Below are positions 1-8,931 of a stretch of 64,000 nt of DNA, one piece after another (position 1 is the stretch's first letter; the number at the start of each line of letters is the position of its first letter). Made by a program: the position numbers and the translations under genes. The DNA lies in contig NZ_LDUG01000018.1 of assembly GCF_001530125.1 (NCBI RefSeq), forward strand, positions 201,171-265,170, read 5' to 3'. The notes beneath the pieces are model-generated. The model was not told the DNA's origin and ran no database searches. It saw only the letters and a program-made list of their open reading frames with translations. This DNA comes from Thiobacillus denitrificans. GTDB taxonomy: Bacteria > Pseudomonadota > Gammaproteobacteria > Burkholderiales > Thiobacillaceae.

Positions 1-1
1 A

Positions 2-688
2 CTGCTCGCGTGTATTGCACACTGGGCCAAGCCCGCACACCTGGCCACTCTTCAGAAGTGCCTTGCAAGATCATGCGACCGCCTTGAAATCCGAGGTGGT
101 CTTTCGGCCTGGGTTGAGCTCCGGTGGTATCCGTTGATTCTTCAGCTCTACTCTTCTGGAATCGCTTCAATCGATGCTCAGCGCTTCGACTCACTCGCCG
201 CCATCTTTTACACACCTATACCTTCGGCGGAGGGTAGAGATCGCCAAGACGTTCTCGTCGAGGCGGTGGGGCTAGGTCTCCTAGAACTTTTGAGAACGAA
301 CGTACTAAAGCAGATACCCGGACACGAACGAAATCATGTCCCACTTAGTGAATATCTGTTCAAAATTCTCCAGCCTAAGTTAGACGACTTACTTTTCTTA
401 GGAAAAAACTATGAGGCGGCTTTTGATAACTTCGAAGTATTCTTCGCCCTTGCTGTTGCCGACCTCCAACGTACTAGAGACGTAGGTGTGTGGGGCCCTG
501 TCGGTCGTTTCGGTTGGAAACATCGACGCGGAAACGCTGGCCCTCTTGCCAAGGTTGTCACGGAAGCGCGGAGTATGAAGGATGCTTGGCCGCCACTCAG
601 AGCAGGAATGTTTGGTGGCAGCTTTGAACGCTTTGACAAAGTTGCGACTGAGTATTTAGAACAGATCTCGCAACTGAGGTGGCACTGA
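2..688 (+). CDS. C-terminal part of a large protein, possibly a defence effector (5'-truncated by window edge)
   Basis: The reading frame is open from base 2 to a TGA at 686-688, so about 228 residues of a longer protein are visible; the TTG at 134 is an internal codon, not a convincing start. The visible part is soluble and mixed, with the segments 'WVELRWYPLILQLYSSGIAS' and 'WGPVGRFGWK'. No catalytic motif can be named. From memory, tryptophan-rich C-terminal regions of this kind occur in large SIR2-like or STAND-like phage-defence proteins; this is inference and weak. Base composition and codon use are clearly more AT-rich than the operon to the right, which suits a transferred accessory gene. 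The N-terminal effector domain would lie left of the window. Confidence 0.5.
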   Translation: MLACIAHWAKPAHLATLQKCLARSCDRLEIRGGLSAWVELRWYPLILQLYSSGIASIDAQRFDSLAAIFYTPIPSAEGRDRQDVLVEAVGLGLLELLRTNVLKQIPGHERNHVPLSEYLFKILQPKLDDLLFLGKNYEAAFDNFEVFFALAVADLQRTRDVGVWGPVGRFGWKHRRGNAGPLAKVVTEARSMKDAWPPLRAGMFGGSFERFDKVATEYLEQISQLRWH

Positions 689-987
689 ACGCTGACCCTT
701 ATTGCACCGGACTGCAGTCGGCGGCCGGTGAATTCAAAAGTTAAACGTCTGCTTTCCGAATCGGCCAACTTCCGCTTAGGGTCGAGGGCGACCTTCCAGG
801 TTTTCTGGAAGCGGACATTGTCGAGTGTCCGTTATCCGCAGATATCGACTGGCCGCAAAGGCCGAGGGCCGGTCACTCAAAACAACGGTCCGTTGGCACA
901 AATCGGCTTGCCGTTGCGGGTATGAATTGAACTTGGTGGTGGTTTTACTGACACACGCATTGTGGTTGCAATAGGTGGGTCGTCCGT
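689..987. other. Intergenic region without a supported gene
   Basis: About 300 bases separate the truncated left-hand gene from the convergent ABC permease gene. A short open frame (728-925) is present but has no start context or recognisable protein. Phrases such as 'gggtcgagggcgaccttcc' and 'gtcgagtgtccgttatccg' resemble degenerate intergenic decay sequence common in proteobacterial genomes. No terminator with a T-run was found. Confidence 0.5.
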
Positions 988-1765
988 CTACTTGAGCAGC
1001 CGCCGGCGCGTCAGCGCCAGCGCGATGATGTAGCCCAGGCTGCCGTAAATCAGCAGCGCGACGACGTGCAGCGCGATGTCGCCGGGCACGTTGCCGACGA
1101 CCAGCGGCCGCGCCAGATCGATGGCGTGGGTGAGCGGCAGCCAGGCGGACACGGCCTGCACCGGCAGCGGCAGTTGCGACACCGGGAAAAACACGCCGCA
1201 CAAGAGCACCATCGGCGTGATCACCAGGCTGAAGTAGTAGAGGAAGAAGTCGTAGCTCGGCGACACCGCATTCATCACCAGCCCCAGGCCGCCGAAGCAG
1301 AAGCCGACCAGCGCCACCACCGGAATGATCCACAGCGTCATCCAGAAATTGCCGTAGAGGCCCAGCCCCCAGATCACCGCCAGAATCGCCAGCCCCGAGA
1401 GCAGGCTTTTGGCCACCGCCCAGGTCAATTCGCCCATCATCACGTCGTCGAGTGTGAGCGGCGCGTTCATGATGGCGTCCCAGGTGCGCTGCACGTGCAT
1501 GCGCGAAAAGCTCGAATACAGCACCTCGAAGGTGGCGGCGTTCATCGTGCTGTAGGCCACCGTGCCAGCAGCAAGGAAGGTGAGGTAGGGCATGCCGGCC
1601 ACGTCGGGCAGCAGGCTGCCGAGGCCGTAGCCCAGCCCCAGCATGTACAGCATCGGGTCGGCCAGGTTGCCGAGGATGGACGGGATGGCGAGCTTCTTCC
1701 ACACCAGATAATTGCGCTGCCATACCGGGATGAAGCGCCAGGACAGACGGGGGAAACGCAGGTGC

Positions 1766-1773
<8 letters not shown>
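988..1773 (-). CDS. ABC-2 type transporter permease, NodJ-like
   Basis: This 261-residue protein has about six hydrophobic segments and is the membrane half of an ABC-2 exporter of the NodJ/DrrB class. The stretch '[21 protein letters not shown]' and the following '[12 protein letters not shown]' are typical of the family's conserved C-terminal half. The start is a GTG at 1771-1773 that overlaps the TAG stop of the ATPase gene by 8 bases (GTGATTAG), which implies translational coupling. Together with the ATPase it should form an exporter in the inner membrane. The NodIJ name comes from lipo-chitooligosaccharide export in rhizobia; non-nodulating betaproteobacteria carry close homologues of unknown substrate, so no substrate is assigned. 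Confidence 0.88.
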
Positions 1774-2664
<891 letters not shown>

Positions 2665-2671
<7 letters not shown>

Positions 2672-3294
2672 GGGCAGGCCTCCAGAAACGCCTGTTTCAG
2701 CTCCTTCAGCTTGCCGTGGAAAAAGTGCCCGGCGCCGGGGATGTTTTTCACTGTCAGCCCCCGCTGCTCGGCCCACAACTGGATCGCGGCGGGCGGGATG
2801 AGTTCGTCGGCGTCACCATAAATCACCACCGTATCCGCGGGCACCGGGTCAAACTCGTACATGGTGACTGCGGGAGCGACCAGAATCAGGCGCTTGGCAT
2901 GCAGTTCCTGGCGCAGGCGATGCTGCACGAAAGCGCCGAACGAGAAGCCGGCCAGCGCCCACGGCAGGCCGGGGTAGCTCGCCTCGACGAAGCGGGCGAC
3001 CGCCAGCAGGTCGTCGGTTTCGCCCACACCGGCGTCGAATGTGCCGTCGCTCATGCCGACGCCGCGAAAGTTCGGCCGCACGCTGACCCAGCCGGCCTCG
3101 TTGGCTGCGCGGGCCAACGTCGTCACCACCTTGTTGTCGAGGCTGCCGCCGTGCAACGGATGCGGATGGGCGACCAGCAGGAGGCCGCGGCGGTTGGTTT
3201 CGGGGTCGTCGATCACGGTTTCCAGCTTGCCCACTGGAACTGGAATGCGCAGCTTGTAGCGTTTTATTTTGGCCGCTTCGCCCGCCCGCTTCAC
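2665..3294 (-). CDS. Alpha/beta hydrolase (dienelactone hydrolase-like)
   Basis: A compact 209-residue alpha/beta hydrolase. The oxyanion region '[11 protein letters not shown]' (about residues 41-51), the nucleophile elbow 'GFSFG' and a late catalytic-type His in 'GAGHFFHGK' define the fold; the acid is probably in 'YGDADELIP'. Such small cytoplasmic hydrolases are common in betaproteobacteria and their substrates are unknown. The start is a GTG overlapping the ferredoxin stop by 4 bases, and its own stop overlaps the ATPase start, so it is translated as part of the mazG-like/ferredoxin/ABC operon. Whether it acts with the exporter is not shown. Confidence 0.85.
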
Positions 3295-3608
3295 TTTAGC
3301 CGCAGGCGTTCGACGATGCGACCCTGCTTGAGATGAGCCTCGAAGATTTCATCGATGTCGGACTCGTCCACATAGGTGTACCAGACGCCTTCCGGATACA
3401 CCACCAGCAGCGGGCCCTCGTCGCAGCGGTCAAGGCAGCCGGCGCTGTTGATGCGGCATTTGCCCTCGCCATTGAGGTTGGCGTGCTTGACCTTTTTCTT
3501 CAGGTAGTCGCGCATGTGCTGGCCGCCGGACGCGCCGCAGCATTGGGCGCCGTCCTCGCGCAGGTTGGTGCAAAAAAAGACGTGGTGTTTGTAATACAGG
3601 TCAGTCAT
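3291..3608 (-). CDS. (2Fe-2S) ferredoxin domain protein, thioredoxin-like fold
   Basis: This 105-residue protein begins 'MTDLYYKHHVFFCTN' and carries the cysteine pattern of the thioredoxin-fold [2Fe-2S] ferredoxins: an early Cys in 'FFCTN', 'QCCGASGG', then 'CRINSAGCLDRC'. It ends with the conserved 'EGPLLVVYPEGVWYTYV' strand region. The start at 3606-3608 is preferred over upstream frame extension because family members begin here and the ATG overlaps the TGA stop of the mazG-like gene. The likely role is electron transfer in the cytoplasm; the redox partner is unknown. Confidence 0.9.
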   Translation of the reverse strand: MTDLYYKHHVFFCTNLREDGAQCCGASGGQHMRDYLKKKVKHANLNGEGKCRINSAGCLDRCDEGPLLVVYPEGVWYTYVDESDIDEIFEAHLKQGRIVERLRLK

Positions 3609-3981
3609 TCGAAAAGTCCGTAGATTTGAGGGCATTGCCATGCGCTTTTTCAACAGGGTATTTTCGCGCATTGAGCGCCAGCTTGTCGGCGGCGGCTTCG
3701 AGCAGATCGATGTCCAGCAGATCGGCCAGCCGGGTCAGGTAAATCAGCACGTCGGCGATTTCCTGGCGCACCGCCTCGTGCTGGTCTGCGCTCAGGTGCT
3801 GGCTTTGTTCCGCCGTTAGCCACTGGAAGGGTTCCAGCAGTTCTGCCGCCTCCACGGAGAGCGCCATCACCAGGTTCTTCGGCGTATGGTAACTTTCCCA
3901 TGCACGCGCCTGGGCGAATTCGCGGATGCGCAGACGCAGGGTGGCCAGGCTGTCGATTTTGTGAGGGATCATGGCCGGCAT
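3601..3981 (-). CDS. MazG-like nucleotide pyrophosphohydrolase (dCTPase-type)
   Basis: A 126-residue all-helical pyrophosphohydrolase. It shows the metal-binding motifs 'SVEAAELLEPFQW' and 'EIADVLIYLTRLAD' characteristic of the single-domain MazG-like/DCTPP family, which cleaves (d)NTPs to the monophosphate and pyrophosphate as house-cleaning enzymes. The start is one of two close ATGs (3981 or 3972). It is the first gene of the leftward five-gene operon and is divergent from the EPS locus, with the 212-base promoter region between them. Confidence 0.87.
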   Translation of the reverse strand: MPAMIPHKIDSLATLRLRIREFAQARAWESYHTPKNLVMALSVEAAELLEPFQWLTAEQSQHLSADQHEAVRQEIADVLIYLTRLADLLDIDLLEAAADKLALNARKYPVEKAHGNALKSTDFSND

Positions 3982-4094
3982 GATACCGCGACAGGCGCCG
4001 GGCTTGCGACACTGGTGTCGGGTTGCCGACGTTCCGGCCAGCGTGCGGCGGGTGCGGGTCTTTGCTTAGCAAGGCCGCCGTAGCGTCTATAGTC

Positions 4095-4110
4095 TGGCCT
4101 GAGGCTTGCT
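4095..4110 (+). promoter_or_regulatory. Probable sigma-54 (RpoN) -24/-12 promoter for the XrtA EPS locus
   Basis: The sequence TGGCCTGAGGCTTGCT matches the consensus TGGCACG-N4-TTGCW at the invariant GG (-24) and GC (-12) with exact spacing; only two less conserved bases differ. The predicted start of transcription is near 4121, giving a leader of about 73 bases before the ATG at 4194. XrtA/PEP-CTERM loci are known to be linked to the sigma-54-dependent PrsK/PrsR two-component system, so the placement is biologically sensible. No activator gene is in the window. Confidence 0.62.
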
Positions 4111-4193
4111 TACAGTCTTTGGCGATGTAACTAGATTTAACTCGCTCAGGCATAATGCCAGCGGATTAACTGCATATAAAAGGGAGGGTGGAC

Positions 4194-4817
4194 ATGTTTA
4201 CGATCAACAAGCATATCGCACGCGCCGGCGTGGTGCTGGCCGTTGCTGCCATGACGGGCTGCGCCGGCACGCCGACCTATCCGCCTGCGCCCGAGCGCAC
4301 CGGGCAGTTCGACTGGAATTATCTGGTCGGCCCGGGCGATTCGGTCAATGTGTTCGTCTGGCGCAATCCCGAGGTCTCCGGCAACTTCCCGGTGCGCCCC
4401 GACGGCAAGATGACCATGAACCTGATCGAGGATCTGCAGGCCTCCGGCAAGACCCCGACCCAGCTGGCGCGCGACATTGAAAAGGCGCTGGCCAAATACA
4501 TCCAGGAACCCATCGTCACCGTCATCGTCGGCGGCGGCGTCGGTCCGTTCGACCAGCAGCTCCGCGTGGTCGGTGAAGCGGCCAAGCCGCAGGCACTGAA
4601 CTACCGTGAAAAAATGAGCCTGATCGATCTGATGATCGCGGTCGGTGGCCTCACCGATTTTGCCGCGGGCAACAAGGCCTACATCCTGCGTACCGAAAAC
4701 GGCAAGCAGGAACGCCTCGGCGTGCGTCTGGAAGACTTGCTGCGAGGCGGCGACATTTCAGCCAACGTCGACATGCGCCCGGGCGATGTGCTGGTGGTGC
4801 CTGAAAGCCTGTTCTAA
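4194..4817 (+). CDS. XrtA-associated polysaccharide export lipoprotein (Wza/EpsE-like)
   Basis: A 207-residue outer-membrane polysaccharide export protein. The signal peptide ends in the lipobox 'MTGC' with the lipidated Cys at residue 23. The Poly_export domain follows ('YLVGPGDSVNVFVWRNPEVS'), then a SLBB-like region ('LRVVGEAAKPQALNYREKMS'). It is shorter than Escherichia coli Wza and matches the short exporter found first in exosortase A loci. The start at 4194 is preferred to the in-frame GTG at 4188 because the AGGGAGGG ribosome site lies just upstream. It should form the periplasm-to-surface channel for the polymer made by the following genes. Confidence 0.92.
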   Translation: MFTINKHIARAGVVLAVAAMTGCAGTPTYPPAPERTGQFDWNYLVGPGDSVNVFVWRNPEVSGNFPVRPDGKMTMNLIEDLQASGKTPTQLARDIEKALAKYIQEPIVTVIVGGGVGPFDQQLRVVGEAAKPQALNYREKMSLIDLMIAVGGLTDFAAGNKAYILRTENGKQERLGVRLEDLLRGGDISANVDMRPGDVLVVPESLF

Positions 4818-4825
4818 GCTTGTCT

Positions 4826-4849
4826 GCGCCGCATTCTGCGGCGCTTTTT
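4826..4849 (+). terminator. Rho-independent terminator or attenuator after the export gene
   Basis: A perfect 7-bp GC stem (GCGCCGC, loop ATTCT, GCGGCGC) is followed at once by five T residues. It sits 8 bases after the export-gene stop and 15 bases before the chain-length gene. Because the downstream genes are collinear and have no obvious promoter of their own, partial termination that sets a higher level of the first gene is likely. Confidence 0.72.
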
Positions 4850-4863
4850 GATGGAACGCCCTT

Positions 4864-6396
4864 ATGGATCAAATATTTCAACAAATTCTGGGTTATGCCA
4901 AGGCTTCCTGGCGGCGCCGCTGGTGGGGCGTGGCGGTGGCCTGGCTGGTATGCATCGTCGGCTGGACCTGGGTGATGACGATCCCCGACCGTTATGAGGC
5001 GTCGGCACGCGTCTATGTGGATACCCAGAGCCTGCTCCAGCCGTTGCTGGCCGGGCTGGCGGTTCAGCCCAGTGTCAACCAGCAGATTACGATGATGACG
5101 CGCCAGTTGGTTAGCCGTCCGACCCTGGAAAAGGTCGCGCGCATGACCGACCTCGACGTGAGGGCCAAAACCCCCGAGCAGACCGAGGCGTTGTTGAATG
5201 GTATGGCCGACCGAATTAGCATCGCCGATACCGGACGCGAAAACCTCTACACCATCAGCTATCAGGATCCCAATGGCGAACTGGCCAAGAAGGTCGTGCA
5301 GTCGCTGCTGACCATTTTTGTGGAAACCAGCCTCGGCAAGACTCGCCAGGACATTTCCAGCTCGCAGCGCTTCATCGAGGACCAGCTGCAGCAATACCAG
5401 CAGAAGCTCACCGACGCCGAAACCGCACTCACGGAATTCAAGCGGACGCACATCGGCATGATGCCGGGGCAGGGCGGCGACTACTACGCCAAGCTGGCCG
5501 AAACCTCGGCGCTGCTGCGCCAGGCGCAGCTGGACCAGCAGGAAGCCGTCAACCGCCGCAACCAGCTCAAGCGTCAGCTTACCGATGAAGAGCCCGAGCT
5601 TACCGCTGCAGCGATGGCATCGAGCAACAGCGAAATCGACGGCCGCATTCAGGCGCTGGAAAAACAGATGGACCAGCTGCGCATGCAATACACCGACCTG
5701 CATCCCGATATCCAGTCGACCAAGCGCCTGATTGAAAGGCTGGAAGAACAGAAGAAAATCGATCTGGCCGGGCGCAAGGCCGATCCGGCTGGGGCCCGAA
5801 TCCAGAATCCGGTCTATCAGCAGCTGACCATTGCCATCGCCGAGGCGGATGCTACGGTGTCTTCGCTGGGGGCCCGGGTGGCCGAATATCAGCGCCGCTA
5901 TAGCGAACTGCGCAATGCGTCCAACATGATTCCGCAGGTGGAGCAGGATTACACCCAGCTGATGCGCGACTACGACGTCTATCGGCAGAACTACGACGCC
6001 CTGCTGAAACGCCGCGAATCGGTCACCATGTCGGGCGAGGTCGAAAGCAAGACCGACACTGTCGACTTCCGTGTGATCGATCCGCCCTTCGTGCCGAGTC
6101 AGCCGGCGGGGCCGGATCGTCCGCTGTTGCTGTCGCTGGTGACGCTGGGCGGACTCGGCGCCGGCATCGCGGTGGCTTTCCTGCTGAGCCAGCTGCGTCG
6201 CACCGTGACTGACCGCCGCGCCCTGCGCGAGCTGACCGGGCTGCCGCTGCTGGGCGCAGTGGCGCGGGTGGAAACCGATGAAAGCCGCCGCCACAAGCGC
6301 AAGGGCCTGCTGGCCTATCTGGCCGCGCTGGGCGGCCTGATAGGCGCGTATGGCGCCGTGATGATCCTGCAACTGGTTGTGTCGCGCGCAGGCTAG
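4864..6396 (+). CDS. XrtA system polysaccharide chain-length determinant (Wzz/GNVR type)
   Basis: This 510-residue inner-membrane protein sets polymer length. A TM segment lies near residues 20-38, followed by the Wzz domain ('YEASARVYVDTQSLLQPLL'), a long coiled-coil periplasmic region rich in Gln/Glu (about residues 165-370), the GNVR-like 'PQVEQDYTQLMRDYDVYRQNY', then TM segments near 419-441 and 481-506. Length and order match the XrtA-specific chain-length family. The kinase domain is not fused and is encoded by the next gene, as usual for these loci. Confidence 0.93.
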   Translation: MDQIFQQILGYAKASWRRRWWGVAVAWLVCIVGWTWVMTIPDRYEASARVYVDTQSLLQPLLAGLAVQPSVNQQITMMTRQLVSRPTLEKVARMTDLDVRAKTPEQTEALLNGMADRISIADTGRENLYTISYQDPNGELAKKVVQSLLTIFVETSLGKTRQDISSSQRFIEDQLQQYQQKLTDAETALTEFKRTHIGMMPGQGGDYYAKLAETSALLRQAQLDQQEAVNRRNQLKRQLTDEEPELTAAAMASSNSEIDGRIQALEKQMDQLRMQYTDLHPDIQSTKRLIERLEEQKKIDLAGRKADPAGARIQNPVYQQLTIAIAEADATVSSLGARVAEYQRRYSELRNASNMIPQVEQDYTQLMRDYDVYRQNYDALLKRRESVTMSGEVESKTDTVDFRVIDPPFVPSQPAGPDRPLLLSLVTLGGLGAGIAVAFLLSQLRRTVTDRRALRELTGLPLLGAVARVETDESRRHKRKGLLAYLAALGGLIGAYGAVMILQLVVSRAG

Positions 6397-6404
6397 GAGA
6401 AACC

Positions 6405-7349
6405 ATGAGCATTATTGAAAAAGCAGCCGGCAAGATTGGCGCCGGCGCCCCCCGCCCGGCGCCCCAGGACAGCAACAGCGATTTCGGCCACGACGCCGGC
6501 CTGATCGAAAACGCGCTCAACAAGCAGCGCAGCGGTCACGCTTCGCCCTTTGTCGCCACCCCGGTCGAGCCGATGTTCAATGCGACGGATGCCGAGGCGG
6601 TGCTGGAAGGCAACAGCCAGGTGCAGTCGATTAACCTTGCGCGCCTGCACCGCATGGGTGTGGTGTCGCCGGATGCCGAGAAAAGCCAGATCGCTGAAGA
6701 GTTCCGCATCATCAAGCGCCCGCTCATCGCCAATGCCTTCGGCCAGGGCGCCGCGCGGGTCAAGAACGGCAACCTCATCATGATTACCAGTTCGCTGCCG
6801 GGTGAAGGCAAGAGCTTCTGCGCCATCAATCTGGCCATTTCGATGGCGATGGAGATGGATCGCACCGTGCTGCTGATCGACGCCGACGTCGCCAAGCCGC
6901 GCATCCCCGAGTATCTCGGCATCCACGCCGACAAGGGGCTGCTCGACGTGCTGCAGGACAAGGACCTGAAGCTGTCCGACGTGCTGATCCGCACCGATAT
7001 CGCCAAGCTGACCGTGCTGCCCGCCGGCCGCACCTACAAGCGCGCCACCGAGCTGCTGGCCAGCGCCGCCATGACGCGCCTGATCGAGGATATCGGCAAC
7101 CGCTATCCGGACCGCATCATCCTGTTCGATTCGCCGCCGCTGCTGGCGACCAGCGAGTCGAGCGTGCTGGCCACCCACATGGGGCAGATCGTCATGGTAG
7201 TGGAAGCCGAGCGGACTTCGCAGGATGCGGTGCGTGAAGCCCTGAGCCACATCCAGTCATGCGAAGTGGTGGGCATGTTGCTGAACAAGACCACGCCGAC
7301 CCCGGGCGCAGATTACTACTATGGCTACTATGGCAGTTACGGCAAATAA
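6405..7349 (+). CDS. XrtA-associated tyrosine autokinase (BY-kinase)
   Basis: A 314-residue cytoplasmic bacterial tyrosine kinase that works with the chain-length protein upstream. Walker A 'SSLPGEGKSF' (about residues 128-137), Walker A' 'VLLIDADVAKP' (about 155-165) and Walker B 'IILFDSPPLL' (about 238) are intact. The C-terminus is a Tyr cluster, 'DYYYGYYGSYGK', the usual autophosphorylation tail. The last 29 bases of this gene, coding that tail, also hold the start of the next gene in another frame. Confidence 0.94.
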   Translation: MSIIEKAAGKIGAGAPRPAPQDSNSDFGHDAGLIENALNKQRSGHASPFVATPVEPMFNATDAEAVLEGNSQVQSINLARLHRMGVVSPDAEKSQIAEEFRIIKRPLIANAFGQGAARVKNGNLIMITSSLPGEGKSFCAINLAISMAMEMDRTVLLIDADVAKPRIPEYLGIHADKGLLDVLQDKDLKLSDVLIRTDIAKLTVLPAGRTYKRATELLASAAMTRLIEDIGNRYPDRIILFDSPPLLATSESSVLATHMGQIVMVVEAERTSQDAVREALSHIQSCEVVGMLLNKTTPTPGADYYYGYYGSYGK

Positions 7350-8850
7350 GCCCCGCCCGCGCCGCCCGGTTTTTCCGGTAGGCGCGTGTTCTGTTTTCAT
7401 GGCGATGGCATGTGCAATGCCCGCGTACGCGCTCGACTGGCGCCTTGAGCGCAGCGTCGGCGCGTCGGCCACCCTTACCGACAATGCCAATCAAAGCGCA
7501 ACGGACCCGGAAAATGCGTTGATCCTCAGCGTGATGCCGAGCTTTATCCTGCGCGCCGAAGATTCGCGCCGCGTACAGGCCACCCTGCAATATGGCCTGC
7601 GGGGGGTGGCACGTTTCGGCGAGAATCAAAGCACCGACCTCTATCACAACCTCAACGCCATCGGCAAAGCCGAGCTGATCGATGATTTCCTGTTTGTCGA
7701 CGGCAGCGCGCGCATCTCGCAGGAGCTGATTTCGCTGCTGGGTTCGCCGGCCGATGCCGAGATCAACGACAGCAACCGCGCCACCGTCGGCACCTATTCG
7801 ATCAGCCCCCACATCCAGCAGCGCCTCGGCACCTTTGCCCGTGCGCAGGCGCGCTACACCCATTCCGGCGCCATTTTCGGCAGCAATGTCGCGTCCAACG
7901 CGGTCAGCAATGGGTTCAATGCCTCGCTCAACAGCGGCACCCGCTTCACCGATCTGAGCTGGGGGCTGAACTACTCGATCCGCGACGTCACCAACCGCGA
8001 CCGCAATGTCAGCGATTCGACCTTTGAGCGCGCGACCGCCTCGGCGGGCTATGCCCTGAACCGCAAGTTTCGCGTATTCGGCACCGTCGGGCAGGAATGG
8101 AACGACTATCTGAGCGCGACCGACACCGATGGTGCGTCCTGGAGCGCGGGCGCCGGCTGGTCGCCGTCGCGCCGCACCAGCCTCGAAGCCTCGGTGGGTG
8201 AGCGCTTCTTCGGCAATACCTACAGCGCGACGGCACGTCACCGCACCCGCGCCACGAACTGGAATCTGAGTTATGCCGAAGATATCAGCGACATCAGCCG
8301 GTTCCTGGGGACGACCGGTACGGTGTATGACTACCTGTGTCTTATGGATGGAGAGCTTAAGCTGTTCGACGATTGGCCATTCAGTTTTCCGCCTGCCCCG
8401 ACGAACTGCGTTAGCTTCGGTGGAAAGCCCGGACTGCTGTTCGATTTGCGCAACGGCGTATTCATCTCCAAAACCCTGCGCGCAGGGGTGAGTTGGGGGA
8501 AAGGCAAGCTCAACTATTCGCTCAATGCCTTCGACATCCGCCGCGATTACCAGCTGCTCGACAGCGAGGATCGCAGCCGCGGCGTCACCGGCGCGGTGAA
8601 CTACCGCTTCGCCCCCAAAACCAACATCATCGGCAGCGTCAGGCTGGCCCGCAACGAGGTGCCTGTCGCCCTTTCCGGCACCACCGATCGGGAGGACGAT
8701 CTGGTCACCCTTTCGCTCGGCGTGAACCATCAATTCGCCTCCGATTTGAGCGGCGCGTTGACATTCCGCCATACCCAACGGGATTCGAATGTGGCGGATG
8801 CCGACTTCGAAGAAAACCGCCTCACGGCCTCGGGCAACATGCGCTTCTGA
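7321..8850 (+). CDS. XrtA/PEP-CTERM system outer-membrane beta-barrel-type protein
   Basis: This 509-residue protein matches the family found beside the tyrosine kinase in exosortase A EPS loci (TIGR03016-type). A signal-like stretch ('GACSVFMAMACAMPAYA', ending near residue 38) is followed by many alternating polar/hydrophobic strands and a C-terminal segment ending in Phe ('ENRLTASGNMRF'), as expected for an outer-membrane barrel. It probably takes part in polymer export or assembly at the outer membrane; no member is known to me to be characterised. The start is either ATG 7321 or ATG 7330; both lie inside the kinase gene, which suggests coupling. Confidence 0.85.
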   Translation: MATMAVTANKPRPRRPVFPVGACSVFMAMACAMPAYALDWRLERSVGASATLTDNANQSATDPENALILSVMPSFILRAEDSRRVQATLQYGLRGVARFGENQSTDLYHNLNAIGKAELIDDFLFVDGSARISQELISLLGSPADAEINDSNRATVGTYSISPHIQQRLGTFARAQARYTHSGAIFGSNVASNAVSNGFNASLNSGTRFTDLSWGLNYSIRDVTNRDRNVSDSTFERATASAGYALNRKFRVFGTVGQEWNDYLSATDTDGASWSAGAGWSPSRRTSLEASVGERFFGNTYSATARHRTRATNWNLSYAEDISDISRFLGTTGTVYDYLCLMDGELKLFDDWPFSFPPAPTNCVSFGGKPGLLFDLRNGVFISKTLRAGVSWGKGKLNYSLNAFDIRRDYQLLDSEDRSRGVTGAVNYRFAPKTNIIGSVRLARNEVPVALSGTTDREDDLVTLSLGVNHQFASDLSGALTFRHTQRDSNVADADFEENRLTASGNMRF

Positions 8851-8931
8851 CCAGTCTTCCGGCATGGCACAGCCGTTGCTTCGCATCCTGCGCGCACACG
8901 GGCTGTGCCACTCTCAGAAAACGGACCGTTC

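Noticed and set aside
895-912. Sigma-54-like TGGCAC ... TTGC
   Set aside because: The spacing between GG and GC is three bases too long and no gene follows on that strand.
728-925. A 65-codon frame after the left-edge gene
   Set aside because: No ribosome site, no recognisable protein, and the sequence looks like intergenic decay.
4651-6372. A 573-codon minus-strand frame opposite the chain-length gene
   Set aside because: It is antisense to a conserved Wzz-type gene and shows no protein family signal.
7192-8886. A 564-codon minus-strand frame opposite the barrel-protein gene
   Set aside because: Composition is that of an antisense shadow, no motif or ribosome site, and the plus strand has a recognisable family protein.
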